A DNA stretch of 64,000 bases from Corynebacterium sp. HMSC074A01 (GCF_001831515.1 NZ_KV825601.1:46351-110350), one strand, 5' to 3'; shown: positions 46,843-56,162, counted from the stretch's first letter. Numbers and translations: made by a program. The notes: generated from the letters alone by a model not told the origin.

Positions 46843-48696
46843 ATGCGGTACATGCGCGTTGCCAAGCTTTTCGACGCCCGCCGTGCGATCCAACGCGCCC
46901 GGGACCGCTACAGTTTCGACCACCACGGCCTGCTCGCCGCCCCGCTCGCGGCGGTCGAGGTGCTCGCTGACCTCTCCCCCGTCGTGCGCATGCGCGGGCT
47001 GCGCCGCCTGCCGAATTCCTTCCGCTCCGGCGTCGTTGGCGCCGAAATCGCCACCTGGGGCGCGGTGTCTCCCTCGCTGCTTCCCAGGCGGTGGTGGACG
47101 ACGGCCGCGAACGTGGCGATCTGCCAGGCGGTGGGCCATATGCTCGGCACAGGTGCAGGCAGCATCGCCCGGGCCGTGGGAGCCAGCGGACCGCGGGGCA
47201 AGAACGCAAACCCGGCGCGCATCGCCATGAGCGCGCTTACTGTGGCGGCCTACGCATCCGCTGCCCGCGCACACGCGAAGCAGAAGACACTGGTGAGCAC
47301 GCCGCACCCGGTCAAAAGGGGCGAAACGCTCGTTGGTCTTTCGCTCGGCACGCTTGGCTACGGAGCGATGCTGCTTGTGGGCGAGGTCGTGCAAGCTTCC
47401 GTCGACCGCGTCAATGCGGTCTTCGGTCGCAAGCTTCCACCGGTGACGTCTTGGCCGCTGGCCATTCTCGCGGTGGCGGGCGGCGCTTACGTTTTTGCGG
47501 ACCGGCTGGTGGTGCGCAACTTTATGTCCACCGTGTACAAGGAGGCCGAGGAGCTCAACCGCGAGTTCTTAAGCGGAGCGCCGCAGCCGCACGAGCCGCA
47601 GCGTTCCGGCTCACCTGCCTCTGCGGAGCCGTGGCGCACGATGGGCAGGCAGGGCCGCGCCGTGGTGTCGGGCGGGCCGCGCGCGCACGACATCGCGCGC
47701 GTGCTCGAGGCACCCTTGGACGAGGTCAAGGAGCCGATCCGCATCTTCATCGGGCTGCGCGACGGCGAGCGCAGCCGCAGCTACGAGGAGATGGCCGAGG
47801 CCGCGCTACGCGAGATGGATCGCACGGGTGCCTGGGAGCGCGGGCACATCGCCGTGATGTCATCGGCCGGCACGGGCTGGATCAATGACTTTCACACCTC
47901 GGGCTTCGAGTTCGTCGCCCGCGGCGACAGCGCGATCGTGGCGATGCAGTACTCGTATGTGCCCTCGCTGTACTCCTACCTGGCGGATCGTGAGTCGGCG
48001 GTGCAGTCTTCGCGCCTGCTTATCGACGCTATCCGGAAACGCATCTCCCGCCTCGACACCCCCACCCCGCCGAAGCTGTACGTCGGCGGCGAGTCCCTTG
48101 GTGCCTACGGGGTCGCGGATGCGTTCCAGGATCCGGAGCAGCTCTTGTCGCGTACCTCGGGTGGTGTGTTTACCGGGGCACCGGGTTTTTGCAGCACGCT
48201 GACCACGCTGACCCAGCGGCGCGAGCAGGGCAGCCCGCAGCGCTTGCCGGTGGTCGACGGTGGCCGTCACTTCCGCTTCATCGCGCACCCGGACCACCTG
48301 GAGCACGATTTCGCCGGCAAGGCCTACGACGCCGAGTGGGAGCTCCCGCGCGCCGTGTTCGCGCAGCACGCCTCCGATCCGGTGGTGTGGTGGGACGCCG
48401 CGCTGCTGTGGCGGGCCCCCGACTGGTTGAAAGAGCCCGGCTCTCGCGGCGTACCGGCCCCCGCGGCGCAGCACTTGGATGTGTTGCACACGCTGCGCTG
48501 GTGGCCTTTTGTCACCTTCTGGCAGGTGGGCATCGACCAGGTCAGCTCGAACGAGTACGACGCCCCGCACGGGCACAACTACCACGCGGAAACAGTCGCT
48601 GCCTGGAACAAGGTGCTCGACGGCGGACTCACCCAAGGCGAGCTCGCACGCGTCAACCGGTGGATCCACGCGGACTCAACCAAGCTGCGCGCCTAG
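46843..48696 (+). CDS. Membrane alpha/beta-hydrolase, Abhydrolase_9 family
   Basis: 617 aa. The N-terminal half holds several hydrophobic helices (Abhydrolase_9_N type). The C-terminal half is an alpha/beta hydrolase with the nucleophile elbow GGESLGAYG and a C-terminal histidine region (APHGHNYHAE). The family is common in mycolate-containing actinobacteria and its substrate is not established. It is divergent from glpQ with a 56-bp gap. Confidence 0.8.
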   Translation: MRYMRVAKLFDARRAIQRARDRYSFDHHGLLAAPLAAVEVLADLSPVVRMRGLRRLPNSFRSGVVGAEIATWGAVSPSLLPRRWWTTAANVAICQAVGHMLGTGAGSIARAVGASGPRGKNANPARIAMSALTVAAYASAARAHAKQKTLVSTPHPVKRGETLVGLSLGTLGYGAMLLVGEVVQASVDRVNAVFGRKLPPVTSWPLAILAVAGGAYVFADRLVVRNFMSTVYKEAEELNREFLSGAPQPHEPQRSGSPASAEPWRTMGRQGRAVVSGGPRAHDIARVLEAPLDEVKEPIRIFIGLRDGERSRSYEEMAEAALREMDRTGAWERGHIAVMSSAGTGWINDFHTSGFEFVARGDSAIVAMQYSYVPSLYSYLADRESAVQSSRLLIDAIRKRISRLDTPTPPKLYVGGESLGAYGVADAFQDPEQLLSRTSGGVFTGAPGFCSTLTTLTQRREQGSPQRLPVVDGGRHFRFIAHPDHLEHDFAGKAYDAEWELPRAVFAQHASDPVVWWDAALLWRAPDWLKEPGSRGVPAPAAQHLDVLHTLRWWPFVTFWQVGIDQVSSNEYDAPHGHNYHAETVAAWNKVLDGGLTQGELARVNRWIHADSTKLRA

Positions 48697-49334
48697 ATAC
48701 CGCAAGCCACCCCGGTGGAGTGGTGCGGGCAGTAGCCGTTTGGCACCTTATACAAGTACTGCTGGTGCTCGTCCTCGGCCAGGTAGTAGTCCACGCCAGC
48801 GCGGACCTCGGTGGTCATCTCCCCGTAGCCCGCCTGGCTCAGCTGTGCGCCGTAGGCGTCGCACCACTGTTGAATTTGGGCCGCCTCTTCCTCGGTGTCC
48901 GGGTAGAAGGCGGAACGGTACTGTGTGCCCGTGTCGTTGCCCTGGCGGTAGCCCTGCGTCGGGTCGTGCGCCTCGAGTGCGGTGCGCACCAGCTCCTTCA
49001 GGCTGATCTTTTCCGGGTCGTAGACCACCTCAACGACTTCCGTGTGGTTGGTTTTGCCGGTGCACACTTCTCCGTAGGTGGGGTTCGGGGTCACGCCGCC
49101 GCCGTAGCCAACCGAGGTGGACTCGACGCCGTCGAGCTCCCAGAACATCTTTTCCACGCCCCAGAAGCAGCCGATACCCAGGCGCAGGCGGCGCTGTCCT
49201 GGCCTCCACGGGCCGGTGATCGGGGTGCCCAATACGGCGTGCGGCTGCGGCGCAGCAAGGATCGGCTCACTGCGGCCGGGCAGGGTCTGCTCGGCGGGGA
49301 GGAGGCGTGGTGTTGGCGCAAAAAGAAAACCCAT
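48693..49334 (-). CDS. msrA: Peptide-methionine (S)-S-oxide reductase
   Basis: 213 aa with the catalytic Cys56 in GIGCFWG and resolving cysteines near the C terminus (GYCPHHSTGVACGI). The long N-terminal arm MGFLFAPTPR...PHAVLGTPITGPW is typical of corynebacterial MsrA and sets the ATG at 49334. It repairs oxidised methionine and is divergent from sodA, an arrangement conserved in corynebacteria. Confidence 0.95.
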   Translation of the reverse strand: MGFLFAPTPRLLPAEQTLPGRSEPILAAPQPHAVLGTPITGPWRPGQRRLRLGIGCFWGVEKMFWELDGVESTSVGYGGGVTPNPTYGEVCTGKTNHTEVVEVVYDPEKISLKELVRTALEAHDPTQGYRQGNDTGTQYRSAFYPDTEEEAAQIQQWCDAYGAQLSQAGYGEMTTEVRAGVDYYLAEDEHQQYLYKVPNGYCPHHSTGVACGI

Positions 49335-49383
49335 AGTTCCCACAACGTACACGTCCGGGAAGGATATTCCGCGGATAATTTCA

Positions 49384-49411
49384 TTGCAGGAAATCAAGAT
49401 TTGGCTACTAT
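49384..49411 (+). promoter_or_regulatory. sodA promoter
   Basis: TTGCAG (49384-49389), 16-bp spacer, TACTAT (49406-49411). The leader to the sodA ATG is about 35 nt and carries AAAGGA. Confidence 0.6.
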
Positions 49412-49450
49412 GGGCTTCGTCATCACAAGCTGACGAAAGGATTTAGCACA

Positions 49451-50053
49451 ATGGCTGTTTACGAGCTTCCGGATCTCCCGTACGCATACGATGCACTGGA
49501 GCCGCACATCTCCGAAGAGATTATGACGCTGCACCACGACAAGCACCACGCAACCTACGTTGCTGGCGCAAACGCTGCGCTCGAGGCACTCGAGGCAGAG
49601 CGCAACGGCGAGGCTAACCCGGACAAGCTGCGCGCACTGTCCAAGAACCTCGCGTTCAACCTGGGTGGCCACACCAACCACTCCATCTTCTGGAAGAACA
49701 TGGCACCGAACGCTGGTGGCAACCCGACCGGCGAGATCGCTGAGGCCATCGACCGCGACTTCGGTTCCTTCGAGGCATTCCAGAAGCAGTTCGCGGGCGT
49801 CGCTACCGGCCTGCAGGGCTCCGGCTGGGCTGTGCTCGGCTACGACCACATCGCTGGCCGCCTGATCATCCAGCAGCTGACCGACCAGCAGGGCAACATC
49901 TCCGTTGACTTCACCCCGGTCCTCATGCTGGACATGTGGGAGCACGCCTTCTACCTCCAGTACAAGAACGTCAAGGCTGACTACGTCAAGGCTTGGTGGA
50001 ACGTTGTGAACTGGGACGACGTCAACGAGCGCTACGCCGCTGCGTCCAAGTAA
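49451..50053 (+). CDS. sodA: Superoxide dismutase (Mn/Fe type)
   Basis: 200 aa. Metal ligands by family alignment are H28, H77, D161 and H165 (DMWEHAFYLQY). PDLPYAYDALEPHI and HHDKHHATYV are diagnostic. GHTNHSIFW and the downstream NAGGNPTGE favour manganese. No signal peptide is present. A strong terminator follows directly. Confidence 0.97.
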   Translation: MAVYELPDLPYAYDALEPHISEEIMTLHHDKHHATYVAGANAALEALEAERNGEANPDKLRALSKNLAFNLGGHTNHSIFWKNMAPNAGGNPTGEIAEAIDRDFGSFEAFQKQFAGVATGLQGSGWAVLGYDHIAGRLIIQQLTDQQGNISVDFTPVLMLDMWEHAFYLQYKNVKADYVKAWWNVVNWDDVNERYAAASK

Positions 50054-50075
50054 GCCCTAATCACACCTGGGTGAA

Positions 50076-50104
50076 ACGCCCGCGCCAGTGGCGCGGGCGT
50101 TTTT
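50076..50104 (+). terminator. sodA terminator
   Basis: Perfect 11-bp GC stem ACGCCCGCGCC/GGCGCGGGCGT with a 3-nt loop, then TTTTTCT. 22 bases after the sodA stop. Confidence 0.93.
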
Positions 50105-50134
50105 CTATGCCTCCAAGGCCCGCAGCGCAAACAC

Positions 50135-50172
50135 AACGCCCGCCGCATCAGGAGGTGCATGCGGCGGGCGTT
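50135..50172. terminator. Second strong hairpin after sodA
   Basis: A 14-bp perfect stem AACGCCCGCCGCAT/ATGCGGCGGGCGTT with a 10-nt loop. It is insulated from sodA by the first terminator. It may be a second terminator or block read-through into the iron-boxed MFS gene. Confidence 0.6.
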
Positions 50173-50221
50173 GTAGTTCACTAGATTCACGACGAGTCCT
50201 GTAAGGAACCCGCCTATTACT

Positions 50222-50240
50222 TTAGGTTAGGCTCACCTTA
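50222..50240 (+). promoter_or_regulatory. DtxR iron box upstream of MFS gene
   Basis: TTAGGTTAGGCTCACCTTA matches 16 of 19 positions of the DtxR consensus, the best of the three boxes here. It lies 70-90 bases before the MFS start and after the sodA terminators. Confidence 0.85.
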
Positions 50241-50313
50241 TCGCGCAAGGGTTTAGGTGAAAAACTTTTCAAGTCGTTGCGCCGCCGCCCGAAATGGAGA
50301 ACCATGGGACGGT

Positions 50314-51492
50314 ATGAGAAAAGGGTCAATGGAGTATCGCCGGGCGTCGATAGGCATGCTGCTCGTGGGGCTCGCGATCTTCTCTTCCCTCTACGCCACC
50401 CAGGCGCTGCTTCCCACGCTCACCCGAGAGATGGACATCGAACCCTCCACGGCGGCGTTGACGGTGTCCGCGGCCACCGGTGCGCTGGCGATCTGCGTCG
50501 TCCCGGCCTCCATCCTGTCCGAGAAGTTCGGGCGCGGACGAGTGCTGATCATCTCCGCGCTCGCCGCCACCGCACTCGGGCTCGCCCTCCCACTGGCGCA
50601 AACCATCGGCCAGCTCGTCGTACTCCGCGCCGTCCAGGGCGCGCTGCTCGCCGGCACCCCCGCCGTCGCAATGGCGTGGCTTTCTGAAGAACTGGACGAG
50701 CGCGACCTCGCCGGCGCGATGGGCCTTTACATCGCGGGCACCTCCGTCGGCGGGCTCACCGGCCGCCTCATCCCCGCCTTCATGCTGGAAATCACCGGCT
50801 GGCGTTGGGCGCTGGCCACCAGCGCGGCGGTGAGCCTGGCACTCGCCATCGCAACCGCGCTGCTTTTGCCGGAGCAGCGAAACTTCCGCCCCAAGGCCTC
50901 GATCCGCCCGGGCGCGGAGTTCCGCGCCGTGGCCCGGCATTTGGGCAACCCCCGCCTTGTGGGGCTGGTGGCCACCGCGTTTATCGCCATGGGCGTGTTC
51001 GTCTCCATGTACAACTTCTTTGGCTTCCGCGCTATCAACGACTTCGGCCTGGCCCCCTCGCTCGCCGGGCTGACATACGTGATGTACCTCTCCGGCACCT
51101 GGTCCAGCGCCCGCGCCGGTACCTTCGTTTCCCGCTTCGGCCGCGGCCGCGTCGTGCTCGCCGCTGCAGTACTCATGCTCACCGGCGCGCTCGTCGGTGC
51201 CAGCGGCAACCTCTACGTCACGCTTGCCGGCCTGCTCATCTTCACCGCCAGCTTCTTCGCTCTGCACTCCACTGCCTCCGGGTGGGTCGGGCTCATCGCG
51301 GATAAGGACCGTGCGGAGGCATCGAGCCTGTACGTCTTCTGCTACTACATGGGCTCTTCGCTTTTGGGCGCGACCACTGGTTGGGCCTTCGAGGCGCTCT
51401 CCTGGCCTGGCTTCGTCGGCGTGCTCGCGGCCATGCTCGCCGTACTCATCGCCATTGCCGCAGCTCTCGCCGTGGCGGAGAAGCGCCTATAG
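50314..51492 (+). CDS. MFS transporter (12 TM), iron-box controlled
   Basis: About 392 aa with twelve hydrophobic segments of a drug-H+ antiporter type (SSLYATQALLPTLTREM at the start, LSEKFGRGRVLI in loop 2-3, RAVQGALLAGTPAVAMAWL). The upstream DtxR box suggests derepression in low iron, so siderophore or iron-chelate export is a reasonable inference. The start is uncertain: ATGs at 50314 and 50329 are both plausible, and the open frame begins at 50257. Confidence 0.82.
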   Translation: MRKGSMEYRRASIGMLLVGLAIFSSLYATQALLPTLTREMDIEPSTAALTVSAATGALAICVVPASILSEKFGRGRVLIISALAATALGLALPLAQTIGQLVVLRAVQGALLAGTPAVAMAWLSEELDERDLAGAMGLYIAGTSVGGLTGRLIPAFMLEITGWRWALATSAAVSLALAIATALLLPEQRNFRPKASIRPGAEFRAVARHLGNPRLVGLVATAFIAMGVFVSMYNFFGFRAINDFGLAPSLAGLTYVMYLSGTWSSARAGTFVSRFGRGRVVLAAAVLMLTGALVGASGNLYVTLAGLLIFTASFFALHSTASGWVGLIADKDRAEASSLYVFCYYMGSSLLGATTGWAFEALSWPGFVGVLAAMLAVLIAIAAALAVAEKRL

Positions 51493-52995
51493 CAGGGGCA
51501 GGCCCGGCGCACCCGCGTCTAAGAACTCGCGCACCGCGCGGGTGGCGCGGCAGTCGTCCTCGTTGTACTGCAAAAGCGTCGCCCGCGCTTCCGCTCCCAT
51601 TTCATCCTCGCGGCGCGCTTGCCTGCGCAAGGCTACCGACGCCTCGCCGTCCACATCATCATCCTCCCAGGTAAAGCCGACGACAGGGCCGAGCACCTTC
51701 AACCCCAGCCCGTCAGTGCCCACCAAATGTTGGCGCACGTGCGCGAAGACGTCGACCCACTCGTCAGAGGCGATAAACGCCTGGACCTCAGCCAGCTCCA
51801 CGGTGTCGAAGCGCTTCGCCGAGGATTTGAGCCAGTGGTTCTCCCCGCCAGCGGCGTAGCAGTAGGCCGCAAAGGTCTTGCCCTCCGCGTGCGCGGCATC
51901 GCGGCGCGCCATCAGCCAGCGCCAGAACTCGGTAAAGTTGCGCTCTTCCGCCTCGCCGCCGACCTCCTCCCAGATAACGAAGGGGTGGTAGGCCTCGCCG
52001 TCGAAGGCACCCCACAGGTACGCACCCTGGTCCAGGTAGGCCTCCATGTCCACATCGATCTCCACGTCCGCGCGCAGTACGCGCACCGGGCCGCGGCGCT
52101 TGAGCACTGGCACACCCTCGCGCCAGGCCTGCGCGATGCGTGAGGCGTCGCCCGCGTCGGCGTCGATAAGCTGGCCCACGGTGTGAATACCGCGCTCGCG
52201 CCACTGATCGGCGCGGCCGCCGGAGAACACGAGCGAGATGTCGTCCATCTCCTCGAGCTTTTCTCCGCACAGCGGCCAGAAGCGGCAGGTCGCGCACTGC
52301 TTCAGCCGACGCGGCTCGGGCGGGATCGGGGTTTCCAGCGCGCGTTTGAGCGGGGGGATGAACCGGGCAAGCTCGCCGACATAGGCGCGCTCGCGGTCCT
52401 GGCCGATCACGCCGCCGCGGCCTGAAGCTTTCTCCCCAAGCAGCAGGTGCGCCATAGCGAGCGTGTAGCCGTCGATGGTGTGGTGGCGCGGCTTCGCCTG
52501 CACCTCAAGCGGCGCGCCCAGGCCCAGCCTGCCGGTGGGCACCATCAACGCTAAAGACGCCGGATCCTTGCGCGCTACGCGATGGTTCGACACGATCACC
52601 GGCATATACCCCGCGTCAGTGCGCACCAGCACGTCGATCTCGCACACGACGCGGACGCCGTCAATCTCGCCGCATAACACCGCCCGCGTAATCAGGTGTG
52701 CGCCGTGGCGCAGCGCCTCCCGCGTCTGCCCGTCGCGAAGCTCAAGCTCGTCCGAAGTATCGGCGGGGGTGAGGTCGACGCGGACGAAGGCCTTGCCCCG
52801 CCCGTCGCCCACCGCGCGCTTGACCGGCAGCGCCGCGAACACCAGCGCCCGGGCCGCAGCGAGCTGTGCCTGACGCGACTGGCCCGCCGGGGTGGGGCCG
52901 ACCTCCGGGTGGGCCAAACGCTGGCGCAACCGGTACCTGCAGCCCACGAGATCTGCGGGGCGGACCTGAAACGGCTCATTCACAATAGTGACCAC
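51487..52995 (-). CDS. RecB-like nuclease (TM0106 family)
   Basis: About 502 aa. The N-terminal half has a PDDEXK-like core (CEIDVLVRTDAGYMPVIVSN) and a cysteine cluster (CATCRFWPLCGEK), as in RecB/Cas4-like nucleases with Fe-S sites. The C-terminal half is an RNase H-like 3'-5' exonuclease (DVEIDVDMEAY, ALLQYNEDDCRATRAV). The start is ambiguous between GTGs at 52995 and 52983. No CRISPR array is nearby. The stop overlaps the convergent MFS stop. Confidence 0.82.
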   Translation of the reverse strand: MVTIVNEPFQVRPADLVGCRYRLRQRLAHPEVGPTPAGQSRQAQLAAARALVFAALPVKRAVGDGRGKAFVRVDLTPADTSDELELRDGQTREALRHGAHLITRAVLCGEIDGVRVVCEIDVLVRTDAGYMPVIVSNHRVARKDPASLALMVPTGRLGLGAPLEVQAKPRHHTIDGYTLAMAHLLLGEKASGRGGVIGQDRERAYVGELARFIPPLKRALETPIPPEPRRLKQCATCRFWPLCGEKLEEMDDISLVFSGGRADQWRERGIHTVGQLIDADAGDASRIAQAWREGVPVLKRRGPVRVLRADVEIDVDMEAYLDQGAYLWGAFDGEAYHPFVIWEEVGGEAEERNFTEFWRWLMARRDAAHAEGKTFAAYCYAAGGENHWLKSSAKRFDTVELAEVQAFIASDEWVDVFAHVRQHLVGTDGLGLKVLGPVVGFTWEDDDVDGEASVALRRQARREDEMGAEARATLLQYNEDDCRATRAVREFLDAGAPGLPLL

Positions 52996-53060
52996 AATAC
53001 CTGCCTGGCGGGTAAGATCGGCGGCAGCGAAAAACAACACCACAAAGGAGTACCTCCCCA

Positions 53061-53693
53061 ATGGGACTTTTTGAAGCCATCCGTAAAGCCCGCGCGCGCA
53101 CCAAGGCCGAGATTAAGGCCGCCGAGGCCCGCGCCCGCAAGCTGGCCAAGGAGCAGGCGAAGGCGGACCAGAAGACCGCCCAGCTTTTAGACAAGGCAGA
53201 GAAGCGCCTCCTGAAGGAGGAGAAGAAGGGGCTCAAGCGCAAGCGCAAGCACGAGGAAAAGCTGGCTAAGGCGCACCTCAAGCGCATCGAGGAGTCCGGC
53301 CTGACCCAGAAGAAGGCGAAGCAGTGGGTCAGCGCTTCCCGCATCCTTGTGCCGGTACTGCTGCCGCTGGCGTACAAGGCCTACACCTCCTACCAACAGA
53401 ACCGCATCAACACCCGCGCCGCAGGCATTGGCGTTGATCCGCAGGATCTCGCCCGCCACTCCGGGCGCGGGGCAGAGCTCAAGGCGCGTATCGACGCGCT
53501 GCGCACCTCCCTCGAGCACTCCGAGTCCCTGCCCTCGGGCTTTAAGGGCGATGCGAAGGTTCGCCTCAACACGCTAGCGCGCAACGTGCGCGACGCGGAG
53601 CACCTCAACCCGGAGCAGCGCCGCCTGGCCTACGCTTCCGTAGAGGACGAGCTGGCCGAGCTCGGCGCCGAGATCACGAAGAAGGCGAACTAG
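53061..53693 (+). CDS. DUF6474 family protein, coiled coil with one membrane helix
   Basis: 210 aa. Residues about 5-85 are an uninterrupted Lys/Glu/Ala-rich coiled coil. A short hydrophobic segment follows (ILVPVLLPLAYKAY) and then a helical C-terminal domain. AAAGGAG precedes the ATG. Conserved in corynebacteria, function unknown. Confidence 0.78.
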   Translation: MGLFEAIRKARARTKAEIKAAEARARKLAKEQAKADQKTAQLLDKAEKRLLKEEKKGLKRKRKHEEKLAKAHLKRIEESGLTQKKAKQWVSASRILVPVLLPLAYKAYTSYQQNRINTRAAGIGVDPQDLARHSGRGAELKARIDALRTSLEHSESLPSGFKGDAKVRLNTLARNVRDAEHLNPEQRRLAYASVEDELAELGAEITKKAN

Positions 53694-53694
53694 T

Positions 53695-54333
53695 TTAGAG
53701 CACGCCCTGTTCGCGCGCCGAGGCCACCGCGGAGGTGCGCGAGCGCACACCCAGCTTGTCGTAAATATGCACCAGGTGCGACTTCACCGTCGCCTCGGAG
53801 AGCATGAGCTGCTGTCCGATCTCCCGGTTCGAGCTGCCCTCGGCCACTAGCTGCAGCACCTGCAGCTCGCGCGGGGTCAGCGAGGAACGCGGGGCCTTTT
53901 CGCGCGTGGCCAGCTTCTCGCGCACCACCGGCGACAGCGTCGCATCCCCCTTCGCGGCGGATCGCACGGCGGCGAGCAGCTCCTCCGGCGGGGCGTCTTT
54001 GAGCAGGTAGCCCACCGCGCCCGCCTCGATCGCGCCGAGGATGTCGGCATCCGTGTCGTAGTTGGTCACCACCAGTACCTGCGGCGGGTTGCCCATGGCG
54101 CTGCGGATCCGCGCGGTGGCCTGCGCCCCGGTGGTTACCCGCGAGCCCTCGGCACCCGCGCCGAAGCGCAGGTCCATGAGGATGACGTCGATGCCGCCAG
54201 CCAGCGCGGTCGCGATCGCCGCCTCCGCCGTGGCCACCTCGCCCACGACACGGATGTCCTCGTCGACTTCCAACACGGAGCGCAGTCCCAGCCGCACAAT
54301 CTCGTGGTCATCGGCCAGCAGCACCCGAATCAT
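53695..54333 (-). CDS. hrrA: Response regulator of a haem-type two-component system (HrrA-like)
   Basis: NarL/LuxR-type regulator, 212 aa. Receiver with D54 as phosphoacceptor (VILMDLRFG) and a C-terminal LuxR helix-turn-helix (LTPRELQVLQLVAEG...LSEATVKSHLVHIYDKLG). VLVVTNYDTDADILGAIEAGAVGYLLKDAPP closely resembles HrrA/ChrA of corynebacteria. Starts inside hrrS (26-bp overlap). Position after msrA-sodA matches hrrSA in C. glutamicum; ChrA is the alternative. Confidence 0.82.
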   Translation of the reverse strand: MIRVLLADDHEIVRLGLRSVLEVDEDIRVVGEVATAEAAIATALAGGIDVILMDLRFGAGAEGSRVTTGAQATARIRSAMGNPPQVLVVTNYDTDADILGAIEAGAVGYLLKDAPPEELLAAVRSAAKGDATLSPVVREKLATREKAPRSSLTPRELQVLQLVAEGSSNREIGQQLMLSEATVKSHLVHIYDKLGVRSRTSAVASAREQGVL

Positions 54334-55606
54334 GGTCCACCTCTCCACTCCCCTCGACACCCGCCGAGGACTTGGCATCATTCTTTCGATTGACATTACC
54401 CGGTACCGCCACCGAAAGCGCCGTCGGCCCGCCGGGCGCGGACTCCACCACCAGCTTTCCGCCCAGCTCGGCGGCACGCGAGCGCATCGCGTCTAAACCC
54501 AGGTGCCCCAGCCCCGCCGGCTTTGCCGCTTGCGCCTCCGGGTCGAAACCGCGGCCGTTGTCCACCACGTCCAGGCGCACCTCGTCCGGCCCGTACGTCA
54601 GCGTCACCCGCATCCTCGTCCCGCCCGAGTGCTTCACCGCGTTCGCCATCGCCCCTTGCGCGATGCGCAAAAGCCCGGCCTCGGTGCGCATGGGCAGCTG
54701 TGCCACCTCGCCGTCGGTCTCCACCTCAATGTCCATGTCGCTGGCGGTTGCTAAGTCTTCGGCGATGCGCCCGAGCGCCTCGCTTAGCGACGTCTCCGTC
54801 AACGGCGCCGGTGCCAGCGCCGCAATCATCGCCCGCGTCTCCGCCAAGTTATTCGACGCCGCCCGGCGCGCCGTCTCCATCCGCTTCAGCGGTGCCTCCA
54901 ACTGCTCCTTAGGGATCCCCGCGTTGACCAGGTCGCGCTCGGCGGCGTGCAACAGCATCTGGATGGACGAGAGGTTTTGCGCCACCGTGTCGTGGATCTC
55001 GTGGGCGAGGCGCTCGCGCTCCTGCGCCACGCCGGCGGCGCGCTCGGTGGCAACCAATTTGTCCTGGGTGGACAGGAGCTCGTCGATAAGCTGCTCCCGC
55101 TCCTTGCTCACCCGACCGATGGTGGTAAACGCGTAGTTGATTGCCACGACCACCACCGCCGAGAGCACGGGGCCGAGCACGCCGCCGAGGGTGAGCCCGG
55201 TGGGGATCTGGATGGCGATCGAGATCGCCAGCCCGACCGCTACGAGCACCAGCCCGCGCCAGTTGTTGAAGGCGCGCAGCACGACGAAGAACAGGATGAA
55301 CACCCAGTACACCGCCACCGGCGAGAACGTGATGTCGGCGACCCACAGGGCGAGAAGCGCCGCGCACCAGACCGCGCGCACAGGCCGGCCCCACCGGTGC
55401 ATTTCCACCATCCCGTAGAACAGGACGAAGGTGAAGGTGGCCACAAGCACGATCTGCAGCAGCGCCAGGTTCAGCGGCATCCGGGTCGTCGCGCCCAGGG
55501 AGACCATGACGAGGCAGACCGCCAGCACTGTGATGCCGGTATCCAACGCCTTATTGTCCGGCACATCTGCGGACGTGTGGGCCAGGCTCGCTAGTCTTAA
55601 GCTCAT
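54308..55606 (-). CDS. hrrS: Sensor histidine kinase (HrrS-like)
   Basis: 432 aa. About six hydrophobic segments in the N-terminal half form the sensor, followed by a HisKA_3 domain (ERLAHEIHDTVAQNLSSIQ) and an HATPase domain (NAVKHSGGTRMRV, VVDNGRGFDPEA, GLGHLGLDAMRSRA). HrrS-type kinases sense haem in the membrane. The ATG shares the CATG with the divergent lipoprotein start, implying leaderless or misassigned starts; a GTG about 13 codons inside is an alternative. Confidence 0.82.
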   Translation of the reverse strand: MSLRLASLAHTSADVPDNKALDTGITVLAVCLVMVSLGATTRMPLNLALLQIVLVATFTFVLFYGMVEMHRWGRPVRAVWCAALLALWVADITFSPVAVYWVFILFFVVLRAFNNWRGLVLVAVGLAISIAIQIPTGLTLGGVLGPVLSAVVVVAINYAFTTIGRVSKEREQLIDELLSTQDKLVATERAAGVAQERERLAHEIHDTVAQNLSSIQMLLHAAERDLVNAGIPKEQLEAPLKRMETARRAASNNLAETRAMIAALAPAPLTETSLSEALGRIAEDLATASDMDIEVETDGEVAQLPMRTEAGLLRIAQGAMANAVKHSGGTRMRVTLTYGPDEVRLDVVDNGRGFDPEAQAAKPAGLGHLGLDAMRSRAAELGGKLVVESAPGGPTALSVAVPGNVNRKNDAKSSAGVEGSGEVDHDSGAAGR

Positions 55607-56162
55607 GCGTCTGAGATTACCCACCGCCCTCGTTGCCGCGGGCCTCGCGCTCGCCGCCTGCAGCGCCGAAACGGAGACCCCGGAAGCGCCGAGCGAAACG
55701 ACGGCCGCCGCGCCTGACCAGGGGCTGCCCGTCGAGACCCTGCCGGAGACGCAGCGTACCGACTGGGCCGAGTGCCCCTACCTGGACACCGAGTGGGTCG
55801 CGCAGACCAACGGTCAGCGCGTGACCGGGGTGGGCATCGACTCCCGCTTCGACACACCCGCCTGCCAGTTCTGGTCCTACCCGGAAGAGCCGCAGCTGAC
55901 GGTGATCGTGCGCCACATGGCCTCACCCCAGGAGTCGATGGCGGTGGTGGACTGGGCCACCCCGGTGGACTTCACTGCGCCAGCCGACCAGCCCCCGGGG
56001 TGGAACGGCGGGCGCCACGGCGGCGGCGAAGTACCAAACCGCATCGGCGCAGCGTACTCGGTCGCGCGCGGCACGCACGCAGTGACGGTGTTTACTAACC
56101 AGGACGAGTCGGTCAAGGCACAGCGCGTGGCGGAACAGGTCATCGCTACGCTGGGACTGTGA
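55605..56162 (+). CDS. DUF2020 lipoprotein
   Basis: 185 aa. Lipobox LALAAC|SAE, then an acidic linker and a domain (WAECPYLDTEWVAQTNGQRV, then ACQFWSYPEEPQLTVIV) of the corynebacterial DUF2020 family. Surface-exposed lipoprotein of unknown role, next to the haem-sensing pair. A TAGTCT -10 seven bases before the ATG suggests a leaderless mRNA. Its TGA overlaps the next GTG start by four bases. Confidence 0.8.
   Translation: MRLRLPTALVAAGLALAACSAETETPEAPSETTAAAPDQGLPVETLPETQRTDWAECPYLDTEWVAQTNGQRVTGVGIDSRFDTPACQFWSYPEEPQLTVIVRHMASPQESMAVVDWATPVDFTAPADQPPGWNGGRHGGGEVPNRIGAAYSVARGTHAVTVFTNQDESVKAQRVAEQVIATLGL

Noticed and set aside
50257..50313. N-terminal extension of the MFS transporter
   Set aside because: The extra residues are polar, lack an RBS and lie too close to the DtxR box; a start at 50314 or 50329 fits MFS proteins better.
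51487..52995. Cas4-like nuclease as part of a CRISPR system
   Set aside because: No CRISPR repeats or cas genes are present; the domain order fits the stand-alone TM0106 family.
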